Positions 35,901 to 51,545 are shown, numbered from the stretch's first letter. The stretch is 64,000 nucleotides of DNA from Cololabis saira (GCF_033807715.1 NC_084599.1:10211625-10275624), one strand, 5' to 3'. Numbers and translations are program-made. Notes: generated from the sequence alone by a model not told the origin.

Positions 35901-38900
35901 GCCCCTCAACATATATAACCGCAATGTTGTTTTTGATCATATAGAGCACGGTGCACTGTTAATCTTGAGGCATGGACGTTAACACCTGCTCTACCAAAGG
36001 ACACGAGGAGTGGAGGATGGAGGATGGAGGATGGAGGATACACCTCACGTGTACAGATTTTGAAGGTCTGAAAAAGCTTTGCATTAGTCCAATAACTATC
36101 AAGATAATTGAGAAAGACAAACAAAACAAAACCGTTTTTGTACAAATCTCACGTGTTGTATTATTACATAACTAATTTAAGTAATGACATGATAACTCCT
36201 TCTATTTCCTGCTTAATAATCTTCAGTAATATTCTGAGACATCTACAGCATTTTAATTTGATCTCCGGCCATTTTCCCCAAAAATGAGGTAAGTTGTTTT
36301 TTGAAAATGAAAGAAACCTATTTTCCTGCAGTACTTGCAGGGACTTCGATCAGTCGGTACCTGGTACGTTCATGCAGGCTTTACTTACCTCGTTTGGTGT
36401 GTTGGATTTCTCATTACATAATAAAGTATCAGTAAACAATCCCTAATTAGTGTGAGCTCATGCAAATTGTTGCCAGAAGTTGTGAATAATAGATCAAGCT
36501 CTGCTTCACAACAGTTCAGCTGACCCAGATTAGGTTTCTCCTCTTTCATGAATTCAACACATCTTTTTCCTCTGATATCTACAGGACCGCACACTTGAAG
36601 CTCTGGGGACGTTTGACTCTGAGAGCAAATTAAATTTGGAAAATGTGCCACAGAATGCTGACCTTAGGAACGAGAGCGCCAGGAGAAGACAAAGATAGTG
36701 CTGTTTTCCAGTCTTGTTCCAGCGATGCTGTGATCTTTCCACATCTTGTGATTACAACTTGTGATCATTGGATCAGGGATCATGGAGAGTCAGAGGAAAA
36801 CGGAGGGACTGGCACTTTCAAGATTATGTTCTTATATCAATGAAAGTGATCCTGCACACAATATGGTACACTCATTTCACTTTATGTTTTACTTTTTCAA
36901 GTAACATCTGACTGGAAGGATGATTAGTATTCATCATATGTTTTCAACTACAGATAATTAATTTGTTCTGCACATATATATTTTCTGAGGATCGTCATAT
37001 CTAACACTCGCTTGATGTGACAACAAAAGGTATAATTTCTCATTGGCTCATTATGTAAAAGTCTTACAACACTGAACACAAAGAACAGGGAACAAACATA
37101 TGTCCATGCACACACACGTAGCTGCTAATCGGTTGCCAAGGAGACCATTTGTTTGCAGTGTGATGTGGGTGGTTAAAGGAGAAAGTGGGCTTTTCTGAGC
37201 ACATATGAATAGAAGTTGTTGAAATGAGGTTATGTTTGGTCTACACAACAGCAGGCAAGGACACAAACAAACAGAGGGGGGGAAAAATGCCTTTAAGACA
37301 TTTTACGTCTTAAACAAACTTGTTAATAAAGATGCCTGGCTTGTTGTTGGGAAGACATTGTAATTGTAACATTCATCTTTAACACCTAATGCAGTCTTCT
37401 AAAGCGTGGGTTAAATCAAGGACGGACACATGATTGGAGAGGATTTTTCGCTGAACAAATGGACATCAGGTTGGACAAGATAAGACGTATCACAGAAAAT
37501 CATCTCTAGCGGCTCGGAGGAGGCTCAGTTTTCAATTAATCCAACCCTTACTGTATTACAAAACACCATCGCAACAGCTGATCCACACAGGCACTGAAGA
37601 CACACTTACACAGATTTGTAGCTGGCCGTACATGAACACTCACGAACACATACACGCTTCTTTAGCTCTCTTTTTAATGACTCCCTTCCCAAATTATATT
37701 TTCAAATCTGTCAGCTGAATGTTTCATCAGCAGCTTGTTGCTGATAACTAAGTTTTATCAGCTAGTATGTTCTGTTACATCGTGGCCATAACATCAAGAC
37801 CACCTACTTAATACTGAATTATTATTATTATTATTAAAAGTTAAACAGGAAAATTTCACTGAAATCAACAATCTCATTTACAAGAAAGTCCTGGCCTTAT
37901 TCTAGCAGCACATTACAGTTATGATCACACATGCATTTAACAACCATAAAAGGTTATAAAGAAAACAATAATATCTATCAAAACATGTTCACCTTCAAGT
38001 ATAAGCTTTCAAATTCCAAAAAATTACTTTTAATACATTTAGCTAAATCAAATCTTTCAATTTCAAGCAGTCCTGAAGCTAACTTCATTTAATGAGCTGC
38101 ACATTTGGGTGTTTTTTTTGTTTTGTTTTCTCCAAAATCTGCACCAGTCCTAGGAACCGAGAGCAGGAGCAGACTTTGGGAATGACGTCCGTAGCTTCTT
38201 GTGTTACCCTGAGCCATGGTGGGACATAGATGTGATGGGAGTCACACAATGGTCTTGTAAATGAGGATATTTCAGTGATGACGTCTACGTAGTATGAACA
38301 TACAGTAAGCAGTGATGAGTATGAAATTTAGCATCACTGATAAACCTCAGAGCTCTATCAGGGTGATAACATATAATGAGCAGATGCGTGCATGTAAATT
38401 ACATCTTCATAACACAAAAGAAGAAGAAGAAAAGATATTCATAGATGAAACTTAAAGGTCCCATAATTTGGAATTTCTAACTTTAGTGATCAAGCAACAC
38501 AAGTTGTTTTACTTTGATTGTGACTCAAAAACTTGTTGGGTGTGTTCGGTCGTGCAGCTTGAATCATGTATTTTCTCTTGGCTCAAGTGAGCACCCAAAC
38601 ACAACAGGAAATCTACATAGATTACATTTATATAAAAAATCAGGAAAAAAGGGATGATTTCAATAAATATAAGGACAAATAAATAATAAAGAATAACTAA
38701 TTCAAACTAATATCACAGAAAATGTGTTTTCAAAAAGAGTAAAACAAAAAATTTAATAGTTTGATTCGTTACACTTGTTGTTTTTACTTTCTCTGACCTA
38801 AAAGTAGGTTATCTGGGGCCTGCATAAGCGGACGGAATGACACAACAACGTTTGATGGTAAGAAAAAAACAACACAACACCAACACTCACATTCATGCAA

Positions 38901-39524
38901 TGTCTAGTCACAACTTTAAAACCTCCTCAGAGCGCATCGGCAGTACTCTGACCCCTGAACCCCGTTTCCAGGGCGACGCCTGGTTTCCTAACCAAGCCTC
39001 TAACAAAAGACATAAACACCTTTGTGTGGTGGACCAAAGCAAAACAAATTACAGCGTAAGGGAAAATAGGAAAAGAGATTGAGGCAAAAATGAAAGCCGC
39101 ATTGAAGAAGACACAAAGGGAGCAGAAAAACAAGTCCTCACAGATTTAACAGCCTTCTGCTCTATTGCCCCAATAAACTCTGACATCTACACATAAGCCT
39201 TTCTTCAGTCTTTTCACACAGGCAGCTCACAAGCACGTAACACAGAAAACTCTCAACTCTTACATATACTTCCTAATGTTGCCTTACAAATGGGTTTTTA
39301 TGAATGATATAATGGATTATAGCAATTAACTTTCATTAATAATGAGGAAAAGTCCCTGCAACAACGGAAGTCTGTCACAGCCAATTAGATTCTGAACAAA
39401 GTTTGCTTTCATACCAACAAAAAAGAAAAACGTCTGAGATGATTATTTCTCCTTTACTTCTTTCCTTTGTAATAATAAAATAGACAGATTGATAGATAGA
39501 AATAGAAACGTAATTAAAGCTGAA
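32973..39524. other. Intergenic, mostly unique AT-rich DNA
   Basis: No gene was recognised over 6.5 kb. An acidic minus-strand frame (33190-32981) with a DDDDD run is probably an artefact of a CAT/ATC repeat. A faint internal duplication links about 35430-35600 with 35965-36150 (see findings). A few A/T runs and ATT repeats (37821-37838) are present. Confidence 0.55.
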
Positions 39525-40478
39525 GAACGGGCCCTCGCACTCATGGCCACCGCCAACAAACCCCCCCCCCGTGGGTTTCCCCCACATTCCTAGGTCGATA
39601 ATACTATAAAAAGTGCCTTTGCTGTTCACATGAAACTCAACTTATTATCATAAGCATATCAGAAATGACACCATCCATGAGTCTTTATGTCAAACAATTC
39701 AAAAGTTATGGCAGAAAGTAGGAACTATCAAATATGGACCAACCAGATGAAGGGGGGGCGCGCTTTTTGGTGTCTATTGTCGCCATGGTAACGCTTTTGA
39801 CTGAGAAAAGTAATGCGCATCGTTGCAGGATCGAGACGCACATTTGGATGTATAACACACCTGGGTGCACGTTACGGTTCGGGCCGCATTAACGGCCGAA
39901 GAAATGGCATAAATTGCGCCAAAATAACACAATTAATTCAAAATGGCCGACTTCCTATTCGGTTTCGGCCATGGTGCCAAGAGACTTTTCTTTACGTTGC
40001 GACATGATACAGGTGTGTATCGATTTCCGTGCATGTACGTCAAACCGTATTGTGGGGCTTGAGGCACGACGTTTTTTTTGTCTATGAAGGGGGGGCGCGC
40101 TTTTTGGCGTCTATCGTTGCCACGGTAACGCTTTTGACTGAGAAAAGTCATGCGCATCGTCGCAGGATCGAGACGCACATTTTGATGTATAACACACCTT
40201 GCATGTACGTCAAACCGTATTGTGGGGCTTGAGGCACGAAGTTTTCTAGGGGGTTCTCTTGAGCTATTAGGCCACGCCCATTAATGCAAACCATTAAATA
40301 TCAAATTTTTCACCAGGCCTGGCTTGCGTGCAAAATTTGGTGACTTTTGGGGCACGTTTAGGGGGGCAAAAAGGCCCTCTTTTCGTCGGAAAAAATAAAA
40401 ATAAAAACGAGAAAAAAAAAATTATTCTTAGAGATACAATAGGGCCTTCGCACTGTCAGTGCTCGGGCCCTAACTATA
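39525..40478. repeat. GC-rich dispersed repeat with internal duplication and terminal hairpin
   Basis: Bounded on the left by 'cgggccctcgcactc' and on the right by 'agggccttcgcactg' plus 'tcagtgctcgggcccta'. The right pair forms a near-perfect hairpin of about 14 bp at 40441-40471. Inside, about 115 bp (39750-39861) is repeated at 40087-40199 with few changes, and a second module ('gcatgtacgtcaaaccgtat') occurs at 40031 and 40201. It is far richer in CpG than its surroundings. Class unknown; no coding frame. Confidence 0.65.
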
Positions 40479-43030
40479 GCCTACTGGTTTTAGTGATAAT
40501 GCCTTTTAGGACTCATGGGGCAGTTTGGAAATCCAACATCATGAACTGCTGTTTATCATATTAGAGTCTATCTGTCTATGTTACAGATACTTTTCTAAAA
40601 ACCCTTTTTTTCCGTCAAAAGCTGTCAGCGTAAAACATCTCTGAGAAAAGGAGGTGATCTACTTTTAAAAGGATCAAATATCAAAGAATGCTTTACAAAT
40701 GAATTCACACATCAAAAAAATTTCAATTGTCGCATTAATACTTTAACTTTTATTGTTGTGTGGTGGATGTAAAAGCTTTCTGATGATATCTTGTAACTAC
40801 TAAATCTGCACTAACACAGAAAAACTCTACATTTCTAAAACTATCAGACTTATTGACCTGCCCTGTGCATTGATGCTATAAACTTCATCAGGATGAAACA
40901 GGAATCTGAACATCAGATTAATGCATGCAATGTGAGCCAGGAGCATACAGTTTGTTCTCCTGGAAAGTAAAACATTAAACATAAAAATGTAAATGCTTAC
41001 AAAAACAAGCCAATAAGTGCCATCTCTGTAAACACCTGAATGTGCCAGTTGCCCTTGAGAGTTGAATGTATGGATTGGTTTATTAGTGGAATGAATTTAA
41101 TCTCTCGAGGCCTGCCAGATGAGTGGGTGAACAGATATCTGCCAAAGGCGGAAAAAAATTAGATTAGATTCCTGTGTTTTAGTTCATTTGCCTTTTCATC
41201 TTCTGTTTTGTTTTCTTGGCAAAGAGATTTTGAATCTGCTGTTGCTTGGCGTTATCACTTCATGAGCCCTTCTGATGCATTCATTTAACCAAATTTGCAT
41301 CACTGCAACTTATCTTATCTCAGCCCCCTTGGTTTTTATTTTCTGCTGAATCTTTATGGCGCTTTGATGCACCCACTCACAGAAGGCTCAAGGATAACAC
41401 TATTCCCAAAACCGTGGTGCTCTGAAGGCATTCTTCTATTTACAGCTCACAAAACTGCATCCAACCCTGCAGTGATTAAACATCTTCCCGTCATGCATGG
41501 TGTACGGTGGCATATAGAGACAAAAACAATTAGCATCAAGTTCTCGGTGCTCTTTGTGATGTGGCGCCTACATTGTTTGCTCAGGGCGCAGCTGCACACT
41601 GCTGGCTTGCCAATTAGGCCTACACATTCAGTCACTTACCCTGCTGATTTTCCAATTACACTTACATCGCCACAAACGCGGGTGACTGTAATTAGGCCTG
41701 GACACACCCTGGGACTCACAGATGTCCAGATCACGTCCACAACCGGTAAGGTTCGTATGTTTAATGTAAAGCTGTAGAACAGCCAAGAAATCAACATGAA
41801 GATGGAAAGATGTGCTTGGAAAAGACATGCCATATGGAGTAAATCCCCTCCACTCTCCACGCTATTCAGTGTTCATCTTTTGTCTTCGTGAGTCCAGCTA
41901 TTTGTAACTACACAACTAATAATCTAGACGTAAACTAAACCCAACTGTCAAAAGAGCTAGCATTCAAAAGGTCAGGGGCTAAATGTTTGTTTGATGAACT
42001 CAATTCAGCTTGTTTTGATTTAATTTGACTTTGAAATGAACTCAATTATATAATATTTTGAAATAGAAACTCAGTATTATGAAGTCAGTATAGAGAGAGT
42101 GTAAAAGGTTATAACTGCAGGCAAGAGTGATTTCCTGTGGAGATCTGTACTGCAGCAAACCCCAAGAAGTCTCTGTTGTTTAATCACTGCTTTGTGCGGA
42201 GGATGTGAAGAGTTATTAAATGTCTTTTGCAACTTATGTAACGTTCCTCTTCGCACAGTCAGCTCCAGGGACCCCGGAGCAGCCGACCCTCTTCATGTGT
42301 TGGTTCAGTTTCTTTGACTCGCTACGGATCCAACTGCAGTTTTTTGCCACAGACTTACTGACATTTTGCAACATTTTTTCTGCAGTTGCTGAGTGAAGCA
42401 AGTTTCCTTAAGAAGTACAGTCTGCTCTGTCTGATCTCTCACACAGCTTCAGTGGTGTATATCCAAACCCACATGCAGCATCTGTAATCCTCCATCACCT
42501 CCGCCTCTTCTCCCAGGCAGAAAATACTTTTTGACATATTCCAGTTTTTTCTAAAATTCAGACTCATGTCCTTTTAGGTGACCTTTTCTGTCTACTAGTT
42601 CTCTGTTTCAGCCCTCTTGTCCACCACTGGAGTGTTTCTGGACTTGAGAGCCGTACGGGATGTCTGGATGTCTGTGTAGTGTCAGGAGAGACATGGAGAG
42701 TACGCATGGTTCTGATAATACGCTGTTTCAGGTCTGGGAACTGTGAGGCTCATGGCAAAACTTTCAACTTGTGACTCTTGATGTTTTCCTTTTCATATTT
42801 TGAAGTACAGTATATTAAGAGTTGTTTACTTACGTTTTTCATCTTCAGCTCTTTACAGGTGGTGTGATATTTACCTACAGATTATCATTATTATTTGAAT
42901 CTGTTTACCTGCAAAATGTTCCTCACATAACTGGCTTAAAACTAAACAGAAGCTTAAAACAAAATCCATCCGTCCTTTTGATTCGGTCATTGCCGCCAAA
43001 AATATGACGGTCTTTTGAGGTAAGAGCGAG
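40479..43030. other. Intergenic, no gene recognised
   Basis: AT-rich. The longest open frame, 41295-41777 on the plus strand (160 residues), has no domain, signal peptide or family resemblance. A segment near 41600-41700 repeats AATTAGGCCT twice, with CAGTCAC and its complement GTGACTG between, and could be a conserved noncoding element. Confidence 0.5.
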
Positions 43031-43378
43031 GTTTTAAAGGAGCATGAGGCAGGATTGAGGCAGAATTTATGAAAAAAATTCGTATACGTTTTAAGTTTTC
43101 TAGTAATAATGTCAGATGAAGCGTTCCAAACCCAAAAGAATGTTTCCTCTAGCGTATCTCTCCTTTGCCTTGAACAGGCTGTGTGCTGCAAAATGTGCTG
43201 CAATTCGGGCCCAAATTTCCCGCGCTGGGCTGCGGATGTGACGTCACATGACGCTGCATGCACGTTCTCCCCGTTCTCCCGTGCCGGCTTCGCTGTTGGC
43301 TGCAGTACCCCCGACGGCCATCGTGGTGAATGGTGGCGCTAGAGAGTCTCATTTCTTAAAAGGAGCCTCAAGCTCTTT
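43031..43378. repeat. GC-rich dispersed repeat block
   Basis: Begins 'ttttaaaggagcatgaggca', which I associate with the end of a common fish repeat, and contains a CpG-rich centre (43200-43320) unlike its surroundings, including the palindrome TGACGTCA at 43239-43246. The right end abuts the Tc1-like element. Class not assigned. Confidence 0.4.
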
Positions 43379-43380
43379 TA

Positions 43381-44537
43381 CAGTTTTTCTCAGTCGCTTT
43401 GGTACATTTCTCAGATCATCCTCGACATTTGCAAAACAGTAAGTGCATTTCTCAAAACAGTTTGTACAAATAGCAAAACACCATGGATTACCTGCAAAAG
43501 CCAGTCTCTTGCTCAAAATCCTTAGTTCATCTCTGAAAATTAAATATCTGTGTCAATGAACGTGTCAGTGCATCAGAATCACAAGTGCCTGTGTCATTGT
43601 GTACGGATAAGACAGTCAAATTGCTTAGTCATGTTTTTTATTCATTTTCATTCATTTTTATTGTTTGTACCACAATTTGTTGACAGATCATGTATTTGCG
43701 ATACAGAAAAGAAAAAGACAGCACTGCAGAGCAAAAAGACAAAAAACAAAAGTAGAAATGTAACATAGGACAATCTCCTTAGGGAAAACTATACATGCAG
43801 TACTGTAGGAATTACAGTACAGTGCCTATTGTTAGATTACATACCTGTTCTGTCCTCGGCCTCTTCTGCCTCTTCCTCTGTTTTGCCTCCCAACTCCTCC
43901 GCCACGCAGCCTCACTCCTCTTCCTCTTCTTCTTCTCTCTGGCTGTTGACCCCGTCCAATTCCTTGTCCTTCCATTGTCAGACATTGTAACATTGTGTTG
44001 TGCTCCGGCTATATGTATACTTGCCAGCTGATAGTTCATGAGATGCACCTTTGAGCTATTTCAGAAAACTGGTTGATCATTGGTTGATCTAATGCTTGAC
44101 ATGTTTCCCTTCATTACAGAAAGTCAAGATTCACCTGGGATCTATTTACCAATTCAGGCCAGATTTACAAACAAAGTCTAATGGAAATGTATAGAAATAT
44201 GCTGACATATTATGACAACTTGTTCAACCATTTTGCATGTAAAGACTTATGCGATGAACTAATGCCTAAATGTTGTGGGGGGTGAGACTATTCAACAGAG
44301 ACCCATTATAATACATTTTGATCAACATGACATAAACAACTGATAATGTAGGAAACAGCAGAAAATTGTACATTATCATTTGCATGGATGACAAATGCAT
44401 TTGCAACTTGTTCAAAGAAATGAGAAACTGCTTTTCTGATGTGCACAAGTGACACAATGATGTGAAGATTGAAAGGGTAGTTTTGAGAATTTCAATTCTG
44501 ATCTGAGAAATGTACCAAAGCGACTTGAGAAAAACTG
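43381..44537. mobile_element. Tc1-like DNA transposon, 1.16 kb, non-autonomous
   Basis: The left end CAGTTTTTCTCAGTCGCTTT and the right end, read inverted, CAGTTTTTCTCAAGTCGCTT pair over about 40 bases, continuing with GGTACATTTCTCAGATCA, with one indel. TA flanks both sides (43379-43380 and 44538-44539), as for Tc1/mariner insertions. The only notable frame is a minus-strand stretch (MSDNGRTRNWTGS, then a Lys/Arg-rich run, about 43983-43815) that looks like a transposase leader. No catalytic domain is present. Confidence 0.82.
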
Positions 44538-44789
44538 TAAAGCAGCACAATGTAACTTTCAGCTTTTGTTGAGTTTGGCGGCTCCTGTGGACAAAAGCGG
44601 TAGTGCTTTACCATTAGTGTGGAAGGGTTCCTACCATGCTCTTCAAAGTTACATAGTGCCAGTGAAGGAGATACAGACCCCTCAGACCATGACAGAGGTG
44701 TCATTAAACCTGTTGGAAATTGATGTTCCATCACAATGACTCTGGAAATATTAGATTATGGTGGAAAAGTTACATAGTGCTGCTTTAAA
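44538..44789. mobile_element. MITE with TTTAAAGCAGCAC ends
   Basis: The left end is AAAGCAGCACAATGTAACTTTC; the right end, inverted, is TTTAAAGCAGCACTATGTAACTTTTC. The interior has 'ggcggctcctgtggacaaaa' and no coding frame. The first bases of its left end are split off by the Tc1-like element, which inserted into the TA of TTTAAA. Superfamily not assigned. Confidence 0.7.
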
Positions 44790-47540
<2,751 letters not shown>

Positions 47541-49097
47541 CCGGCCCATGCAGTCAGTTTCACCATTCCCATCATGCTGCAGCACTGGAGGACTTCACTC
47601 CCATAAAACATCAGCGAATGAGAAGCCCTGACAGATCCTCTCGGTCCTGCACCAGTCAACAGATGTGAAATGGACGGATCGGCTCCCTGGAGAGATGAAG
47701 AGCTGCATGGAGAGGAAGGGGAGAGGTACAGGGGGGTGGGAGGGTGCTCAAGGAAATTCTCAGTGTGGAACTGTGGCCGATAGGGACAGCAAATGACCAT
47801 TTCTCTCACTGATTTACAGTGAGAGAAATAACTCTTTTATGGTTGTTTTTATTGAAAGGACAGTGCTCTTGCATCTGGGTTTTGGCATATAAGGAAACAA
47901 TAATAGTAAGCTTATCAGAGACCCTGCGGCCTCTAACGATGACTGACACGAGTACAACATTTGATCACTGCAGTGAAAATTCATGTGGCTCAATCCTAGT
48001 TAGTTTTGGCATAAACTGAGTCTGAGTTAGAGGAAGTGCAAGAGACGATTGTGAAATAAACATATTTCTAAAACAGCAAATTCAAATCATTTTGAAATTC
48101 TGCAACCTTTACGAGGCTTTAGCTGGATAAGGGTTTTTGTTTCTGTAAAAAGTTGGTACGCTGTTTTTTCTCACACAAATCTACATCCCATGTGGCGCCG
48201 CAGGTTCCTGATTGCTTGCTCATGAAAGCAATCAGTCTGATTTCAGGGAGCATGACAAAACTTTGCTCAAATAAAGGAATGTTCACATTGAATACTTCAT
48301 TCCTTTCTGGTGAATACCACTGCACGGAAAAAAAAAAACATCTTTTAAAGTGCTAACAGCTGTAAAATGGATACTTTCCATCTTTGTGGATCCTTTTTTC
48401 TTTGTCCTAAATGATATCCCAAATGCTGTCCAAAATACATTTGGCAGAAAGCCGCATACCTCCACAAGGTCAGAAGTGATTATATTAAAATATCCGATCA
48501 TGGAGCCAGCTGTGACTCAGGTACCAGAGTGGTCGTCCATCAGACGGGAGGTCGCTGGGCTGATCCCCAACATCTTCACATGTCCAAGACAGTGAGCATC
48601 ACTTCAAGTACAGGGTCAGGTTACGTTATTCATACCTGTCTACATACGTCTTCAACATGCTTTGCTCAAAGTACAACTAGGATTACAGATACTGTACAAA
48701 AACTGCCTTTCCGATCATATCTTCATAGCGGCAGGTTTTAGGAGGAGACGATCCATTCCACTGCCCTCTTCCATGGGGTGTGCCTCTTGTGAAAACAGTG
48801 GGAGGGTTTCTAGTGGGGGTCTTGGGTATTTTTTTTTTTTAAAGGAGCCTCGGCTGTTGGCAAGAGTCTCCAATACAAGAAACTGTGAGAGATCATGAGG
48901 ATGTGCAGGAGCTTCTGTGAGGGTGAGATGAGTCTCTGCTTTGAGCTACTTCAGAGCTGCTGGGTGGGACATAATGTTGACTCAGTGCTAACTGGGTGTG
49001 TTGTAGCAGCAGATGCTGTTCAGCCCTCTCGACTCTTCTCTAGTCATTCATCGCCACCATCTCTGCGTATGCAAACACAAAATACTGAAATGAAGCA
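47541..49097. other. Intergenic, one SINE-like block
   Basis: No gene recognised. A tRNA-like SINE head lies at 48510-48600, listed separately. A T-run is at 48830-48840. Confidence 0.5.
48510..48600 (+). mobile_element. tRNA-derived SINE head, diverged
   Basis: 'gtgactcaggtaccagagtg' resembles a tRNA A-box region and 'ggtcgctgggctgatcccc' a degenerate B-box, with the usual 'gtcgtccatcagacgggag' between. This is the 5' part of a common fish SINE. The tail is not clear. Confidence 0.5.
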
Positions 49098-49105
49098 ATA
49101 ATCTT

Positions 49106-49813
49106 CAGAGGTGTCAAGTAACGAAGTACAAATACTTTGTTACCTTACTTAAGTAGAAATTTTGGTTATCTATACTTCACTGGAGTAATTATTTTTCAGA
49201 CTTTTTACTTTTACTCCTTACATTTTCACGCAATTATCTGTACATTTTACTCCTTACATTTTAAAAACAGCCTCGTTACTCTATTTCTTTTCGGCCTTTA
49301 AAAAAAACTATCCAGTTAAATTGCTCCATCCGGATAGAGTGAATTTGGTTGTGGTTGTTTCAGATGTTCTTGTCCAGTTTTGTTCTTACATCCGTTCCCT
49401 CAGATTCCTGCAACTAAACTTGGATGTACATTCCAATAAAGGTTAGGATAAATGATAACATGCCTCTGAAGTTTGACTTTTTGCACCATTACAATACTTA
49501 TAGGCAACTAGTCATCATATCTGCTGCTCTCTGAAACACATGTTAATGCTCAATAGTACACATATATGCTTCTTTAATATATTTGCATTATACTAAGATA
49601 CATTCATTTTCAATGGCTTTTGTCCTTAATGGCTTTTTTCCCCCTTACATTACTTTTACTTTTATACTTTAAGTAGTTTTGAAACCAGTACTTTTATACT
49701 TTTACTTGAGTAAAAAACTTGAGTTGATACTTCAACTTCTACAGGAGTATTTTTAAACTCTAGTATCTATACTTCTACCTGAGTAATGAATGTGAATACT
49801 GAAGACACCTCTG
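49106..49813. mobile_element. hAT-type non-autonomous element, 708 bp
   Basis: The left end is CAGAGGTGTCAAGTAACGAA and the right end CTGAAGACACCTCTG. A perfect 8-bp duplication, ataatctt, lies at 49098-49105 and 49814-49821. Inside are many inverted copies of ACTTAAGTA/TACTTGAGT-like motifs near both ends. No transposase frame. Confidence 0.92.
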
Positions 49814-50114
49814 ATAATCTTAGCTCCAGTGCTCAAATTGTAGAGCTTTTGCTTTTGTTCTTCTGTTGAACATAAACATGTCAAAAATGTTCTACATGTA
49901 TTAAACTCTGCTGAAAATATGATGAAAATGTGTGGGAATAGGTAATAAGAAAAATTGCTTTCTCATGTTTTTTTTTCTTCTTTTATCAATAATAAGGACA
50001 ATTTGTGCAGTAACAGGTCTTCAGCTCACCAGTGCAGTGAAATATATAAGTTAGGCCACATACTTTAAACCTCCGCTTCTCTGCACAGGTTTAACAGCTG
50101 TTACCCAGTTTGTA

Positions 50115-50590
50115 AAATAAGATAAGATAAGATACCTTTATTTGACCTACAATGGGGAAATTGCAGTTTGCAACAACATACAGTAAGAGATAGATTAAGA
50201 GTGTTTGTTGTGGAGTCTTACAGCAGCAGGAAGGAAAGACCTTCTATATCTTTCCTTCACACATTGAGGGTGAACCAGTCTGTCACTGTGGTCACCGTGC
50301 AGGGAGTGGGACTCATTGTCCAGCATGCTTTAGCCACGACTCTCCTGTCCCCCACCTCCCTCACCGAGTCCAAAGGGCAGAGCTGGACTTATCCAGCTTC
50401 TTCCTCTCCCTCTCTGTGATGCCACTGTTCCAGCAGACCAGGCTGATGCCACCACAGAGTGGTAGAAGGTCTTCAGGAGTCCCCCAGAGCCAGCTCTGTC
50501 CTTTCCTGTAGAGTGCATCAGTGGGGTGAGTCCAGTCCATGTATATCCGTGTATCACGTACATCTGCAGAAACATTACTCATGCTGGGGC
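50115..50590 (-). pseudogene. LINE ORF2 fragment with (TATCT)n tail, minus strand
   Basis: The minus strand encodes RIYMDWTHPTDALYRKGQSW and, after a frameshift, GLLKTFYHSVVASAW and CWNSGITERERKKLDK, a known C-terminal pattern of fish LINE ORF2. The 3' end reads 'caaataaaggtatctta' into a short pentamer repeat (plus strand, 50119-50140). Multiple frameshifts show decay. Confidence 0.75.
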
Positions 50591-50599
50591 GCCTCTGAC

Positions 50600-51545
50600 A
50601 AATGATGAGACACTCCCACTGAGAAGGATGCTGCTTTTTCCTCCAAGATTTTCTCTGACAAGATCACAAGCACCATGATGAGCTTGGTATTGCTTGGTAT
50701 CTTTATGTTGGTAAATAATCTGTTCTTTAATCCCTGAGCTGTATCAATGAATTAATATTAAATACTTTCCAAGATTTTGCTGTAAAAAGAAAAAAATATA
50801 CCCATGAAACTGTTCTCTCCCACATCTGCCTGCTTGCAGATGACATTGCACCATCCCCTGCTCTGCAGCATTGCAGCTATGCAATGGTTGTAGTTAACAT
50901 TGGGATAAATCCACCATACATGTTTGAACCTGTGAGAAAGCCTCTACAGGAGGAAAATGATGGTAAATCATGAAGAGTTGCATGCAAGTAGAAGTATGAG
51001 AACATTGATGCATTCAATTTCTATTGCTTTCACCATTTTAGAGGGGCATTTGCTTGCTTTGGGCAATATTTAATGTGATACTTACAGGTAGTCGTTTTTT
51101 TTTTAAGTCTGAAGGTGGTGCACGGCAGATTTAAAGAAGAAATACACTGCCATCGAGTGAATGACTGATTTTCTTCCTGATAGATGAGACCTTGTGAAAC
51201 AAGGGAGACTTGCTGAACTCATCTCTGATGGGCATAAAGGACTGGCGGGACAAAAGATGACTGTTTAGTATTAGTGTTTAGGGTTTAAATGGATGAAAGA
51301 TTAAAAATCATCACATAGCTGAATTTTACATTTGTTACTAACAGTACTAGGTATTTAGCACATTATATAATATGCTATTATATTAGCATACTAGCATAGT
51401 TTCAGTAAGGCTGCAGGCAATAATCACTGGTTATTAATGTGGTATTTTTAACTGTTGCATTATTTATTGATGTGGGATAAGTAGGTCATTTATTTTACAT
51501 ATAAAACTTATGTATTGTAAAATGCAGTTAGATTTTTTTTTATCT
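50600..51545. other. Intergenic, no gene recognised
   Basis: AT-rich DNA without recognisable coding or repeat structure. Confidence 0.55.

Noticed and set aside
41295..41777. 160-residue plus-strand frame
   Set aside because: No recognisable family, and composition like the surrounding noncoding DNA.
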